From the NCBI RefSeq assembly GCF_965230735.1, contig NZ_OZ246016.1:992001-1056000 (forward strand): a stretch of 64,000 nt of DNA, read 5' to 3'. A program made the position numbers and the translations under genes. The first letter of the stretch is position 1. Each line of letters starts with the position of its first letter. The notes beneath the pieces are model-generated. The model was given only the letters and a program-made list of their open reading frames with translations. It made no database searches and was not told the origin of the DNA. Source of the DNA: Motiliproteus sp965230735 (lineage in GTDB: Bacteria > Pseudomonadota > Gammaproteobacteria > Pseudomonadales > Balneatricaceae). Below, piece by piece: positions 16,080-24,506 of this stretch.

Positions 16080-17339
16080 TTACCCCTTGGTAAATTCCGG
16101 GTAGGCTTCCATGCCGCACTCGGCGATATCGACACCTTCGTACTCTTCCTCTTCGCTGACACGGATACCCATGACGGCTTTCAGAACACTCCAGACGATC
16201 AGGCTGAAGGCGAAGACCCAGACGAAGATGGTCAGAGCGCCGATGATCTGGCCGGAGAAGGTTGCACCGCTATTGGTCACCGGTACCAGCAGCAGACCCA
16301 GCAGACCGCAGGTGCCGTGTACGGAGATGGCACCGACCGGATCGTCGATCTTCAGCTTGTCCAGGGTGATGATGGAGAACACCACCAGGGCACCACCGAT
16401 GGCACCAAACAGGGTCGCTTGCAGAGCGGTCGGCGTAGACGGCTCGGCAGTGATCGCCACCAGACCCGCCAGAGCACCGTTGAGCAGCATGGTCAGGTCA
16501 GCCTTACCGAACAGGATGCGGGCAGTGATCAGGGCTGCAATCGCACCACCGGCAGCGGCAGCATTGGTATTCAGGAACACCATCGCGACAGAGTGAGCAC
16601 TGTTGACGTCACCCAGCTTCAGTACCGAACCGCCGTTGAAACCGAACCAGCCCATCCACAGGATAAAGGTACCCAGGGTTGCCAGCGGCAGGTTGGCACC
16701 GGGAATCGCATTGACCGAACCGTTGGCGCCGTATTTGCCCTTACGAGCACCCAGCAGCAGTACACCAGCCAGGGCGGCAGCGGCGCCGGCCATGTGAACG
16801 ATGCCGGAACCGGCGAAGTCGGAGAAGCCCAGGTCACCCAGGTTGTACATGCCGAAAACGTCATCGCCGTTCCAGGTCCAGGCACCTTCCATCGGGTAGA
16901 TCACGCCAGTCATGACTACGGCAAAAGCCAGGAAAGCCCACAGCTTCATGCGCTCGGCCACAGCACCGGAGACGATTGACATCGCGGTGGCGACAAACAC
17001 AACCTGGAAGAAGAAGTCGGAGGCGCCGGAGTAGACCGAGTCACCGCCGAAACCGGCTTCCTTGGAGTCGGCCAGTACCTGCTCAACATCGACCGACTCG
17101 ATGCCGTTCAGGAAGATGCCGCCGCCGTACATGATGTCGTAACCGACCACCAGGTACATGATGCAGGAGATCGCGAACAGCGCGACGTTCTTGGTCAGGA
17201 TCTCGGTGGTGTTCTTGGACCGTACCAGGCCCGCTTCGAGCATTGCAAAGCCAGCGGCCATCCACATAACAAGCGCGCCGCACACCAGGAAATAGAAGGT
17301 GTCCATTGCGTACTGTAATTCAAAAATCTGGTTTTCCAT
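16080..17339 (-). CDS. amtB: Ammonium transporter
   Basis: A 419-residue Amt-family channel with about eleven to twelve membrane segments, conducting ammonia/ammonium across the inner membrane. The N-terminal segment reads GFAMLEAGLVRSKN. The two pore histidines are in DFAGSGIVHMAG and SVHGTCGLLG. Length is typical. It is 38 bp downstream of glnK in the conserved glnK-amtB order, where the PII trimer plugs the channel when nitrogen is ample. Transcription should start from the sigma-54 promoter upstream of glnK, so the pair is expressed under nitrogen limitation. Confidence 0.97.
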   Translation of the reverse strand: MENQIFELQYAMDTFYFLVCGALVMWMAAGFAMLEAGLVRSKNTTEILTKNVALFAISCIMYLVVGYDIMYGGGIFLNGIESVDVEQVLADSKEAGFGGDSVYSGASDFFFQVVFVATAMSIVSGAVAERMKLWAFLAFAVVMTGVIYPMEGAWTWNGDDVFGMYNLGDLGFSDFAGSGIVHMAGAAAALAGVLLLGARKGKYGANGSVNAIPGANLPLATLGTFILWMGWFGFNGGSVLKLGDVNSAHSVAMVFLNTNAAAAGGAIAALITARILFGKADLTMLLNGALAGLVAITAEPSTPTALQATLFGAIGGALVVFSIITLDKLKIDDPVGAISVHGTCGLLGLLLVPVTNSGATFSGQIIGALTIFVWVFAFSLIVWSVLKAVMGIRVSEEEEYEGVDIAECGMEAYPEFTKG

Positions 17340-17377
17340 GATGATTCCTCTTGGTTACCTATGTCCCAATCGCGCAC

Positions 17378-17716
17378 TTAAAGGGCGCTGTCGCCGGTTT
17401 CGCCGGTGCGGATTCGGATAACTTGTTCCAGGTCGCTGACGAAGATCTTGCCGTCACCGATCTTGCCGGTGTTGGCGGTTTTGGAAACGGTCTCGATCAC
17501 CTGGTCGACGATCTCATCGCTGACCGCGGCTTCGAGCTTGACCTTGGGAAGGAAGTCGACCACGTATTCCGCGCCCCGGTAGAGCTCGGTATGGCCTTTC
17601 TGACGGCCGAAGCCTTTGACTTCGGTAACGGTGATGCCCTGGACACCGATTTCGGACAGTGCCTCACGCACGTCGTCCAGTTTGAAGGGCTTGATCACAG
17701 CCGAAATAAGTTTCAT
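17378..17716 (-). CDS. glnK: PII nitrogen-regulatory protein
   Basis: A complete 112-residue PII signal protein. The uridylylated Tyr51 lies in HTELYRGAEY in the T-loop, and the B-loop TGKIGDGKIF binds ATP/ADP. It senses 2-oxoglutarate and adenylate charge and controls AmtB and the NtrB/NtrC system. Its coupling to amtB and the NtrC-type promoter favour glnK over glnB. An AGGAG sequence precedes the ATG. Confidence 0.95.
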   Translation of the reverse strand: MKLISAVIKPFKLDDVREALSEIGVQGITVTEVKGFGRQKGHTELYRGAEYVVDFLPKVKLEAAVSDEIVDQVIETVSKTANTGKIGDGKIFVSDLEQVIRIRTGETGDSAL

Positions 17717-17785
17717 GGCTAAATCTCCTGAGGGTTAAGTACTTGGGCATCGACCTAAGCTGTCGGGTGCCGTTGGTGAGGATTT

Positions 17786-17801
17786 AGCATTAGCTGTGCC
17801 A
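17786..17801 (-). promoter_or_regulatory. Sigma-54 promoter of glnK-amtB
   Basis: Reading on the minus strand, TGGCACAGCTAATGCT has the invariant GG and GC ten bases apart and matches the TGGCAC-N5-TTGC consensus at all but one core position. It lies about 70 bp upstream of the glnK ATG. Confidence 0.88.
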
Positions 17802-17901
17802 GGTTCCCTTAGTTGTTGAATAACAGTTAGTTAGGTGGTTTTTTGAGAGTTTTGGTCGGTTGGTTAGCGGGTGAGGTCCCAGGCTAGGGCACGATAATCA
17901 G

Positions 17902-17933
17902 GCACTACTGTGGTGCATGCACTGCTGTGGTGC
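17902..17933 (-). promoter_or_regulatory. Two tandem NtrC-binding sites
   Basis: GCACTACTGTGGTGC (17902-17916) and GCACTGCTGTGGTGC (17919-17933) each match the 15-bp NtrC dyad GCACCA-N3-TGGTGC with one or two mismatches. They are about 100-130 bp upstream of the sigma-54 promoter, the usual enhancer distance. Confidence 0.85.
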
Positions 17934-18059
17934 GTTGCTGTGCTGCCGGCAGCTACGCCTAGGCTTGAAGGCACTAGAGCGGGAGGGGGCTGTGGTCGCA
18001 GGGTAGACGGCAGGGGTGCTAGAATGCGGCAATCAAACCATTTAACCGTTGGAGCCCAG

Positions 18060-18299
18060 ATGATCCCTCCTCAGCTACTGGAAAACCTCAATGAGCAGTT
18101 CAGCAAACTGCTGGGACAAGCGCCGCAGCAAACCCAACAGGAGCTGCGCCACAGCGTGAATCTGATTCTGCAAAGCGCGTTCGCGCGGCTTGATCTGGTT
18201 ACCCGGGAAGAGTTTGACAGCCAGGCCGAGGTCTTGAGTCGAACTCGCCAACTGGTCGATGAGCTGGAAAAGCGTTTGAGCGAATTGGAACGCTCCTGA
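18060..18299 (+). CDS. ubiK: Ubiquinone biosynthesis accessory factor UbiK (YqiC/BMFP)
   Basis: A 79-residue protein of the BMFP family, with an amphipathic helix (PQLLENLNEQFSKLL) followed by a C-terminal coiled coil (REEFDSQAEVLSRTRQLVDEL). UbiK assists the soluble ubiquinone-biosynthesis complex with UbiJ and binds lipid. The start at 18060 has GGAG five bases upstream; the longer in-frame extension to 17910 overlaps the NtrC sites and is not supported. The glnK/amtB - ubiK - comM order occurs in Pseudomonas too; here two signalling genes are inserted between ubiK and comM. Confidence 0.92.
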   Translation: MIPPQLLENLNEQFSKLLGQAPQQTQQELRHSVNLILQSAFARLDLVTREEFDSQAEVLSRTRQLVDELEKRLSELERS

Positions 18300-18388
18300 G
18301 CAGCTGGGCCGCCGACAGGCTCAGCCGTCCTGTTTGTCGGCATCCCTTGCGCCAGCTCAGTGCAAACCGTGATTTTCCTTTACGCGAC

Positions 18389-18417
18389 TTGCTATGCAAG
18401 GATCCGATCCTTATAAA
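18389..18417 (+). promoter_or_regulatory. Sigma-70 promoter with palindrome in the spacer
   Basis: TTGCTA and TATAAA are exactly 17 bp apart. A perfect 7-1-7 palindrome, AAGGATC-C-GATCCTT (18398-18412), fills the spacer and is well placed for repression. It lies about 80 bp upstream of the molybdopterin-oxidoreductase-like gene. A second inverted pair of CTATAG hexamers is at 18431-18453. Confidence 0.6.
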
Positions 18418-18493
18418 GCAGTATCGCAATCTATAGCCGAGAGCGGACTATAGTATGGGTCAAATAATAAAAAACCGATGACGGAGAGGAATT

Positions 18494-19018
18494 ATGTGGA
18501 GCGTGCAAAAGGGGCTTCGCTTGCTGTTGATGTCAATTCTGATCGGACCCTTAGCGGCTGTTACGAGTCAGGCGGCCCCCCTGGACCAACCCAACGGTGA
18601 TGTACTGTTGACGGTGACCGGCGCGATTGAACATACCAATGCACCGGGCCAGGCCCGTTTCGATCGGGCGATGCTCGAAGCCATGCCGCAGCATTCATTC
18701 GATACCACCACGCCCTGGACCGAGGGTAAGCACCAATATCAAGGGGTGCTGCTGAAGGAGTTACTCCAGCAACTGGGAGCGAAAGGCAGCAAGGTGGTGG
18801 CCCATGCCCTGAATGACTACCACTCGGTGATCGATCTCGAACCGATCCGTGACTACCCGGTGATGATTGCCATCCGGGCTGACGGCAGACCGATGCGGGT
18901 TCGTGATAAGGGACCGCTGTGGATTCTGTATCCGATGTCCGACTACCCCGAGCTCGATCATCAGCGCCATCATCCGGCGATGGTCTGGCAGCTGAACCGG
19001 CTTGAGGTTCAGCCCTGA
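18494..19018 (+). CDS. Periplasmic molybdopterin-oxidoreductase-fold protein (likely sensor partner)
   Basis: A 174-residue protein with a signal peptide ending near TSQAA. The mature domain resembles the oxidoreductase molybdopterin-binding fold (FDRAMLEAMPQHSF, YQGVLLKELLQQLGA, VMIAIRADGRPMRVRDKGPLWILYP). It lacks the cofactor-binding Cys and the length of a sulfite oxidase, so it is probably a non-catalytic ligand-binding version. Small proteins of this kind are commonly encoded just before a membrane GGDEF/EAL protein, as here (35 bp), which suggests a periplasmic ligand sensor for it. A GGAGAGG ribosome-binding site precedes the ATG. Confidence 0.8.
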   Translation: MWSVQKGLRLLLMSILIGPLAAVTSQAAPLDQPNGDVLLTVTGAIEHTNAPGQARFDRAMLEAMPQHSFDTTTPWTEGKHQYQGVLLKELLQQLGAKGSKVVAHALNDYHSVIDLEPIRDYPVMIAIRADGRPMRVRDKGPLWILYPMSDYPELDHQRHHPAMVWQLNRLEVQP

Positions 19019-19053
19019 TCATGCTGCTTGCTTAATACACCCTTCCCAGCCCG

Positions 19054-20979
19054 ATGAATATTCAGCAGGTGCTACGTTACGGCATTCTTTTGTTGGTTGT
19101 GACCCTCTTCGCAACCAGTGCCGTGCTCAGTTATCAACGTCATGCCGAAACAGTCACCCAGCTGGCGTTGGCGGAAAAAACCGGTGCCTGGGCCTCTTCC
19201 GAGCTGGAAGGGGAGTTACGGCGCTTTCTGCACGCCCTTGAGATGACAGGTGCCGGGCGTATCACCCGTGAGCAGTTGATGCTTCGTTTCGATCTGCTGT
19301 GGTCGAGAATGGAGGTGCTCAGTATCGGGACCGAAACCCAAGAGATCCGTAGCCTGCCGGGAGCTGCCGAGCTGTTCAGTTCGCTGTGGCAGCAGCTGCG
19401 CTTCAGTGAGCAGGCGCTGTTGGCCTTGGAGCCGGGTAACTGGGACTATGCTCAGCAGATCGCCCGGCCGTTTCGACGTCTGCAGACCGAGGTCCGCGCT
19501 TTCAATGTCCGTAGCTTTCAAGGCACTCCTAATCTGAGTGCCACCGAGCCGGTTGGCTTCGGGTTGTCGATGTTCGGGTTGTTGCTCAGTGGGGCCTTTC
19601 TGGTCGTGCTGGTGGTTCGTGAAAGTGCCCGCAATCGGCTCCAGGCACTGCTGGATGAGTTGACCCAGTTACCCAACCGTAAGTACCTCAATCAGCATCT
19701 GGCCGAGGTGGAAGCCCGGGCCAAGCTGGGCAACCACCGAATTGGGCTATTGATGCTGGACCTGAACAACTTCAAGGAGATCAACGACAGCCTGGGCCAT
19801 GCGGCCGGTGATGAGATGTTGATTCAGGTCTCCAAGATGTTGCGGGATGTCGTACCCAAAGATCAGATGGTTGCGCGTATGGGTGGCGATGAGTTTGCCA
19901 TCGTGCTGGAGCAGGGGGTGGATCAACAACTGTGTGAAAAACTGGCGACCCGGCTCAGCAACGAGATCGGAGTGGAGATCGATGTCGGGGATAATCGGGT
20001 TCCGGCGTCGGTCAGTATTGGCGTCAGTATCTTCCCGGATGACGGCGCCACCCTTTCCCAGGTTTTAATCAACGCCGACATGGCCATGTATCGAGCCAAG
20101 CGAGATCCGGCCCAGGCTTATCGATTGTTCGAATTGCAGATGAACCTGGGGCTGCAGCGGCGCCGTGAGCTGGCTGAAGATCTGCGTCAGGCGATAGTGC
20201 ATAACCAGCTGGAGCTGCATTACCAGCCGCTGATTCGGCTCGATACAGGACGGATTGAATCGGTGGAAGCGCTATTGCGCTGGGATCACCCCAAGCACGG
20301 AATGGTGTCACCGCTGGAAGTGGTGGCCGTGGCCGAGCAGTACGATCTGGCGCTGGAGCTCAATGAATGGGTCATTTCCACCGCCTGTAAACAAAGCCTG
20401 GTTTGGGAGTCAGCCAACCTGTCTCGGATTAAGATGTCAGTCAATGTCTCACCGGGGATGTACACCAAGCATGATCTGGTCGGCTCGGTGACCTGCATCA
20501 TCGATTACTACGGTATCAAGCCCGGTCGTCTGATTATTGAGGTGACCGAAGATACTACCATGCAGGATATCGAAAGTTCGCCGGATATCCTGCACGGGCT
20601 CCATCAACTTGGGGTGGAGCTGGCACTGGATGATTTCGGAACCGGCTATTCCTCCTTGAGCCACCTGAAAAAACTGCCGGTGGATCGGCTTAAAATCGAC
20701 AAGTCATTCGTGCAGGACCTTAATAACGAGCCCAAAGACCTGCGCTTTATCCGGACCATTCTCAGCCTGGCCAAAAGTCTGGAGTTGGAAGTGGTTGCCG
20801 AAGGGGTCGAATTGCCCCAGAACCTGACCGACCTGATCAATGAAGGCTGTTCGTTGGGGCAGGGGTATCTGTTCTCGAAGCCGGTGGATGCGGATAGTCT
20901 GGAGCAACTGTTGCGCCAACAGCAGCAGGGTATCCGTTTGCCGCCCTGGTCGGATGGTTATCTGAATCGCGCCATCTGA
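19054..20979 (+). CDS. Membrane GGDEF-EAL c-di-GMP enzyme
   Basis: A 641-residue protein with a membrane helix at about 8-26, a periplasmic helical sensor of roughly 145 residues, a second helix at about 170-190, then GGDEF and EAL domains. GGDEF is intact (RMGGDEFAIVL). EAL keeps EALLRW, DDFGTGYSSL and EGVE, so both cyclase and phosphodiesterase activity are possible. It is paired with the upstream periplasmic molybdopterin-fold protein, likely in one transcript from the promoter at 18389. Net activity cannot be told from sequence. Confidence 0.92.
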   Translation: MNIQQVLRYGILLLVVTLFATSAVLSYQRHAETVTQLALAEKTGAWASSELEGELRRFLHALEMTGAGRITREQLMLRFDLLWSRMEVLSIGTETQEIRSLPGAAELFSSLWQQLRFSEQALLALEPGNWDYAQQIARPFRRLQTEVRAFNVRSFQGTPNLSATEPVGFGLSMFGLLLSGAFLVVLVVRESARNRLQALLDELTQLPNRKYLNQHLAEVEARAKLGNHRIGLLMLDLNNFKEINDSLGHAAGDEMLIQVSKMLRDVVPKDQMVARMGGDEFAIVLEQGVDQQLCEKLATRLSNEIGVEIDVGDNRVPASVSIGVSIFPDDGATLSQVLINADMAMYRAKRDPAQAYRLFELQMNLGLQRRRELAEDLRQAIVHNQLELHYQPLIRLDTGRIESVEALLRWDHPKHGMVSPLEVVAVAEQYDLALELNEWVISTACKQSLVWESANLSRIKMSVNVSPGMYTKHDLVGSVTCIIDYYGIKPGRLIIEVTEDTTMQDIESSPDILHGLHQLGVELALDDFGTGYSSLSHLKKLPVDRLKIDKSFVQDLNNEPKDLRFIRTILSLAKSLELEVVAEGVELPQNLTDLINEGCSLGQGYLFSKPVDADSLEQLLRQQQQGIRLPPWSDGYLNRAI

Positions 20980-21096
20980 ACCGCTTTTGCGTTACTATCA
21001 ATTCGGTAATGAATTAGATCAGCCTGATCTGTTTCATTCTCGGCCGCACCAGGATGGCGCGGTATCTATTGTGCCTGACAGCAACAGGGACCGTTT

Positions 21097-22599
21097 ATGT
21101 CATTGGCGATTGTTCACAGTCGAGCCCTGCTGGGCATCGACGCCCCATCGGTGACGGTGGAAGTTCATCTCAGCAACGGCCTGCCGGGTTTTTCGATCGT
21201 GGGGCTGCCCGAGGCGGCGGTCAAGGAATCCAAAGAACGGGTACGCAGTGCGTTGCTCAATAGCCGCTTCGATTATCCGATGCGTCGCATCACCGTCAAT
21301 CTGGCACCGGCCGACCTGCCCAAAGAGGGCGGGCGTTATGACTTGGCCATCGCCTTGGGCATCCTTTGCGCGTCCGGCCAGCTCGAACAACAGCAGCTGG
21401 ATCGGCTCGAAGTGATCGGCGAGCTGGCTCTGTCGGGAGAGCTGCGGGCGGTGCCCGGAGCGTTGCCCAGTGCGATGCAGGCGCGCCGTGCCGGGCGCGC
21501 CTTGCTGCTTCCCAGGGCCTGTGCCGATGAAGCCGCGCTGCTGCCGGATATCGACGTGCTGGGGGCCGAGCATTTGCTGCAGGCCTGTGCCCATCTATTG
21601 GGTCAGCAGCCTCTGCAGGCGGTCCAGGCGCCGCCGCTGAGCCAGTCACCGGGCGGCCCGGATCTGGTCGATGTTCGCGGCCAGTATCAGGCACGACGGG
21701 CGCTGGAGGTCGCCGCCGCCGGGGGGCATAGCCTGCTGATGTCGGGGCCGCCGGGCACCGGTAAAACGATGCTGGCCAGTCGTTTGCCGAGCCTGCTGCC
21801 GCCGTTGACACCGGAGGAGCAGTTGGAGGTGGTCTCGATCCGCTCGGTGGCTCGGCAGACCGATACCACCTTGAACCTACAGCGTCCCTTCCGCCAGCCC
21901 CATCATACGGTGTCCGGCGTGGCGCTGGTGGGAGGCGGCAGTACGCCGAGACCGGGGGAGATCTCGCTGGCCAATCATGGGGTGCTGTTTCTGGATGAGC
22001 TGCCGGAGTTCGACCGACGGGTGCTGGAGGTGCTGCGTGAGCCGATGGAGTCCGGGCAGATCTGTATCTCCCGCGCCAGTGCCCAGGTCACCTTTCCGGC
22101 CCGTTTCCAGCTGATCGCGGCCATGAATCCCTGCCCTTGTGGCTATCAGGGCGATCCGTCGGGGCGCTGTCGCTGCACCCCGGATCAGATCAAGCGCTAT
22201 CAGGGTCGTATCTCCGGACCGCTACTGGATCGGCTGGATCTGCAGATCGAGGTCGGCGCCCTGAGCGAGCAGGAACTGATCGAAGCGACCACGCCGGCCG
22301 AGGATTCCGCCAGCGTCCGTCGACGGGTCGAGCTGGCCCGTCAGCGGCAGCTGCGGCGAAGGGGTAAATTGAATCACCGTTTATCGGGACAAGAGCTGGA
22401 GCTGGATTGCGCCCTGAATCGGGAGAACCGACAGCTGATGCAGCAGGCGTTGAACCGTCTGGGCCTGTCGGCGCGAGCCTATCATCGGGTGTTGCGGGTG
22501 GCGCGCACGTTGGCTGATCTTGAGGGGGCGACCGATATCGACCGGTCCCATCTGTTGCAGTCGCTGAGTTATCGACGCCAGGATCGAGCAATGAGTTAA
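21097..22599 (+). CDS. comM: ComM/YifB-type Mg-chelatase-like AAA+ ATPase
   Basis: A 500-residue YifB-family protein. The N-terminal Lon-like domain (SNGLPGFSIVGLPEAAVKES) is followed by the AAA+ module with Walker A GPPGTGKT and Walker B FLDELPEF, and the C-terminal Mg-chelatase helical domain. It includes the zinc-like cluster CPCGYQG-CRC. ComM is a hexameric helicase that drives branch migration during natural transformation. AGGGA precedes the ATG at 21097. Presence in non-competent bacteria is common, so competence is not implied. Confidence 0.95.
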   Translation: MSLAIVHSRALLGIDAPSVTVEVHLSNGLPGFSIVGLPEAAVKESKERVRSALLNSRFDYPMRRITVNLAPADLPKEGGRYDLAIALGILCASGQLEQQQLDRLEVIGELALSGELRAVPGALPSAMQARRAGRALLLPRACADEAALLPDIDVLGAEHLLQACAHLLGQQPLQAVQAPPLSQSPGGPDLVDVRGQYQARRALEVAAAGGHSLLMSGPPGTGKTMLASRLPSLLPPLTPEEQLEVVSIRSVARQTDTTLNLQRPFRQPHHTVSGVALVGGGSTPRPGEISLANHGVLFLDELPEFDRRVLEVLREPMESGQICISRASAQVTFPARFQLIAAMNPCPCGYQGDPSGRCRCTPDQIKRYQGRISGPLLDRLDLQIEVGALSEQELIEATTPAEDSASVRRRVELARQRQLRRRGKLNHRLSGQELELDCALNRENRQLMQQALNRLGLSARAYHRVLRVARTLADLEGATDIDRSHLLQSLSYRRQDRAMS

Positions 22600-22622
22600 G
22601 GTTGAGCGACTATCGGTTGGTG

Positions 22623-24401
22623 TCAGGCGCTGCTGACGCTGTCCTTGTCGGCATCGGTAGCGCTACCGGAACCGGCCAGTTTCTGACGTTGTTCTTTGAG
22701 TTGCTTGAACAGCAGCGGCAGGGCAACCGGTTTGCTGTAGTAGTAGCCCTGGACCTGGTCGCACTCATTTCGCTCCAGGAAGGCGATCTGCTCGGCGGTT
22801 TCGGCACCTTCGGCAACCACATCTTTACGCAGGTTGTGGGCCAGGTTGATGATGGCGCGAACGATCTCGGCGTCATCCGGGTTGTCGGTGACCCCTTGCA
22901 CAAACGCCTTGTCGATCTTGAGGGTATTGATCGGCAGTTTCTGCAGATGGGCGAAGGAGGAGTAGCCGGTGCCGAAGTCATCCAGCGAGAAGGTCACGCC
23001 GAGGGTGCTCAGATCGGCGATACACTGGCTGACATGCTGTTCGTTCAGCGCCACCGCGGTCTCGGTCAGCTCGAATTCGACCCGGCCCGCATGGATACCG
23101 CTGCGCGACAACAGGCGGGCGATGGTCGGAACCAGGGTGTCGTCCTGGAACTGGCGGAATGACAGGTTGATGCCGATGCGGTTGAGTTCGCATCCCTGGG
23201 CATCGAGCAGCTTCATATCCTCGAGCGCCTTGTTGAACACCCAGTAGCCCATCGGCACGATCAGGCCGGACTTCTCGGCCATCGGGATAAAGGTGTCCGG
23301 GAACAACAGTCCCTTCTCGGGGTGCTGCCATCGGATCAGGGCTTCGACGCCGACGATGCGCTGGGTATTGATATCGATGCGCGGCTGGTAGTGCAGCACA
23401 AACTGTTCCTGGCGCAAGGCGTTGAGCAGTTCGGGCTCCAGCGTGATCTGGTTGACCGCATCCTCGAAGTTGCGCTCTTCGTAGAAGCGGAAGGTACAGC
23501 CGCGCTCTTTCTTGGCCAGATGCAAGGCCGAGCCGGCATGGCGCACCAGGCTGGCCATATCCTTGGAGCTTTCCGGGTAGATGGCACAGCCGATACTGAT
23601 GCCCAGCGCCAGGTTGTGGCCTTGAACCCGGTAGGGGCGTTGCTGCAGATAGCAGATCCGATCGATCAGTTTATTCAGCTGCGCTTGCAGATCCTGATCG
23701 CCGGGCAGCAACAGCGCGAACTGGTTGTCACCGACCCGGGCCAGCTCCTGACCGCTTTCCAGACCCGCCTGCAGGCGTGAGGCGACCTTGCTGATGGTCT
23801 CATCGCCGATCTCCGGTCCCAGGGCGTTATGGACCCGTTTGAAGCCGTCGATGTTGAGCATCATCAAGCCCAACTTGGTGGCGCTGCGGTCGGCGTACTC
23901 GAAGGCGTGGCCGAGCTGCTCGGTAAAGCTGAGTCTCGAGGGGGCACCGGTCAGGTCGTCGTAGAGGCGTAGGGTCCGGATCTGGTGTTGCTGCTGCTGC
24001 AGGCGGGCGATATAGCGGAACGCACGACGCAGCACATTGAGGTTGATGTTGGTCAGTTCCAGCACATCGATGGCGCCGTCTTCGATAAAGCGCTCTTCGT
24101 GGCTGCTCTTGATCGATTGGCCGAACACGATCACCGGAATCTTGAGTTGGTGACGGCGGGCCAGGTGCAGGTAGTTATGGTTGGGATCGGCGGCAAAGCA
24201 GTCCGCCAACAGAATCATCTGGAACTCGGCACGGCGGCCCTGGCTCATGGCTTCGCGGACGGATGTGCTCCAGGTTAGTCGATAACCTGGCACCGGGGCC
24301 TGCAGCAATGGCCATACCACCGCTTGATAGTCGGGCTCATTCGGCGCGACGATCAACAGGTGTGGTGGTGTACCGTGATCCGGATTAAGCTCGGGCGGCA
24401 T
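22623..24401 (-). CDS. Receiver-like / degenerate GGDEF / EAL protein (probable c-di-GMP phosphodiesterase)
   Basis: A 592-residue soluble protein. Residues about 12-130 look like a CheY-type fold (HLLIVAPNEPD, MILLADCF, IPVIVFGQ), but the phospho-acceptor region is atypical. A GGDEF domain follows whose signature has decayed to VGDNQF, so cyclase activity is unlikely. The EAL domain is intact (EALIRW, DDFGTGYSSF, EGAET), so c-di-GMP hydrolysis is expected. It is convergent with comM, 23 bp apart, and divergent from rep. Confidence 0.9.
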   Translation of the reverse strand: MPPELNPDHGTPPHLLIVAPNEPDYQAVVWPLLQAPVPGYRLTWSTSVREAMSQGRRAEFQMILLADCFAADPNHNYLHLARRHQLKIPVIVFGQSIKSSHEERFIEDGAIDVLELTNINLNVLRRAFRYIARLQQQQHQIRTLRLYDDLTGAPSRLSFTEQLGHAFEYADRSATKLGLMMLNIDGFKRVHNALGPEIGDETISKVASRLQAGLESGQELARVGDNQFALLLPGDQDLQAQLNKLIDRICYLQQRPYRVQGHNLALGISIGCAIYPESSKDMASLVRHAGSALHLAKKERGCTFRFYEERNFEDAVNQITLEPELLNALRQEQFVLHYQPRIDINTQRIVGVEALIRWQHPEKGLLFPDTFIPMAEKSGLIVPMGYWVFNKALEDMKLLDAQGCELNRIGINLSFRQFQDDTLVPTIARLLSRSGIHAGRVEFELTETAVALNEQHVSQCIADLSTLGVTFSLDDFGTGYSSFAHLQKLPINTLKIDKAFVQGVTDNPDDAEIVRAIINLAHNLRKDVVAEGAETAEQIAFLERNECDQVQGYYYSKPVALPLLFKQLKEQRQKLAGSGSATDADKDSVSSA

Positions 24402-24506
24402 GACTTCCCAACATGTCCAACTAGTATAATTCCCGTAGTCTGAACGGTAAGATTCGTAATCTAACCAATATCGGCCACGCTGGCCATCGCTTTAGGTCTC
24501 CTGTTT

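Noticed and set aside
18300..18345. Terminator after ubiK (GCCGACA...TGTCGGC)
   Set aside because: The loop is long and asymmetric and no T-run follows.
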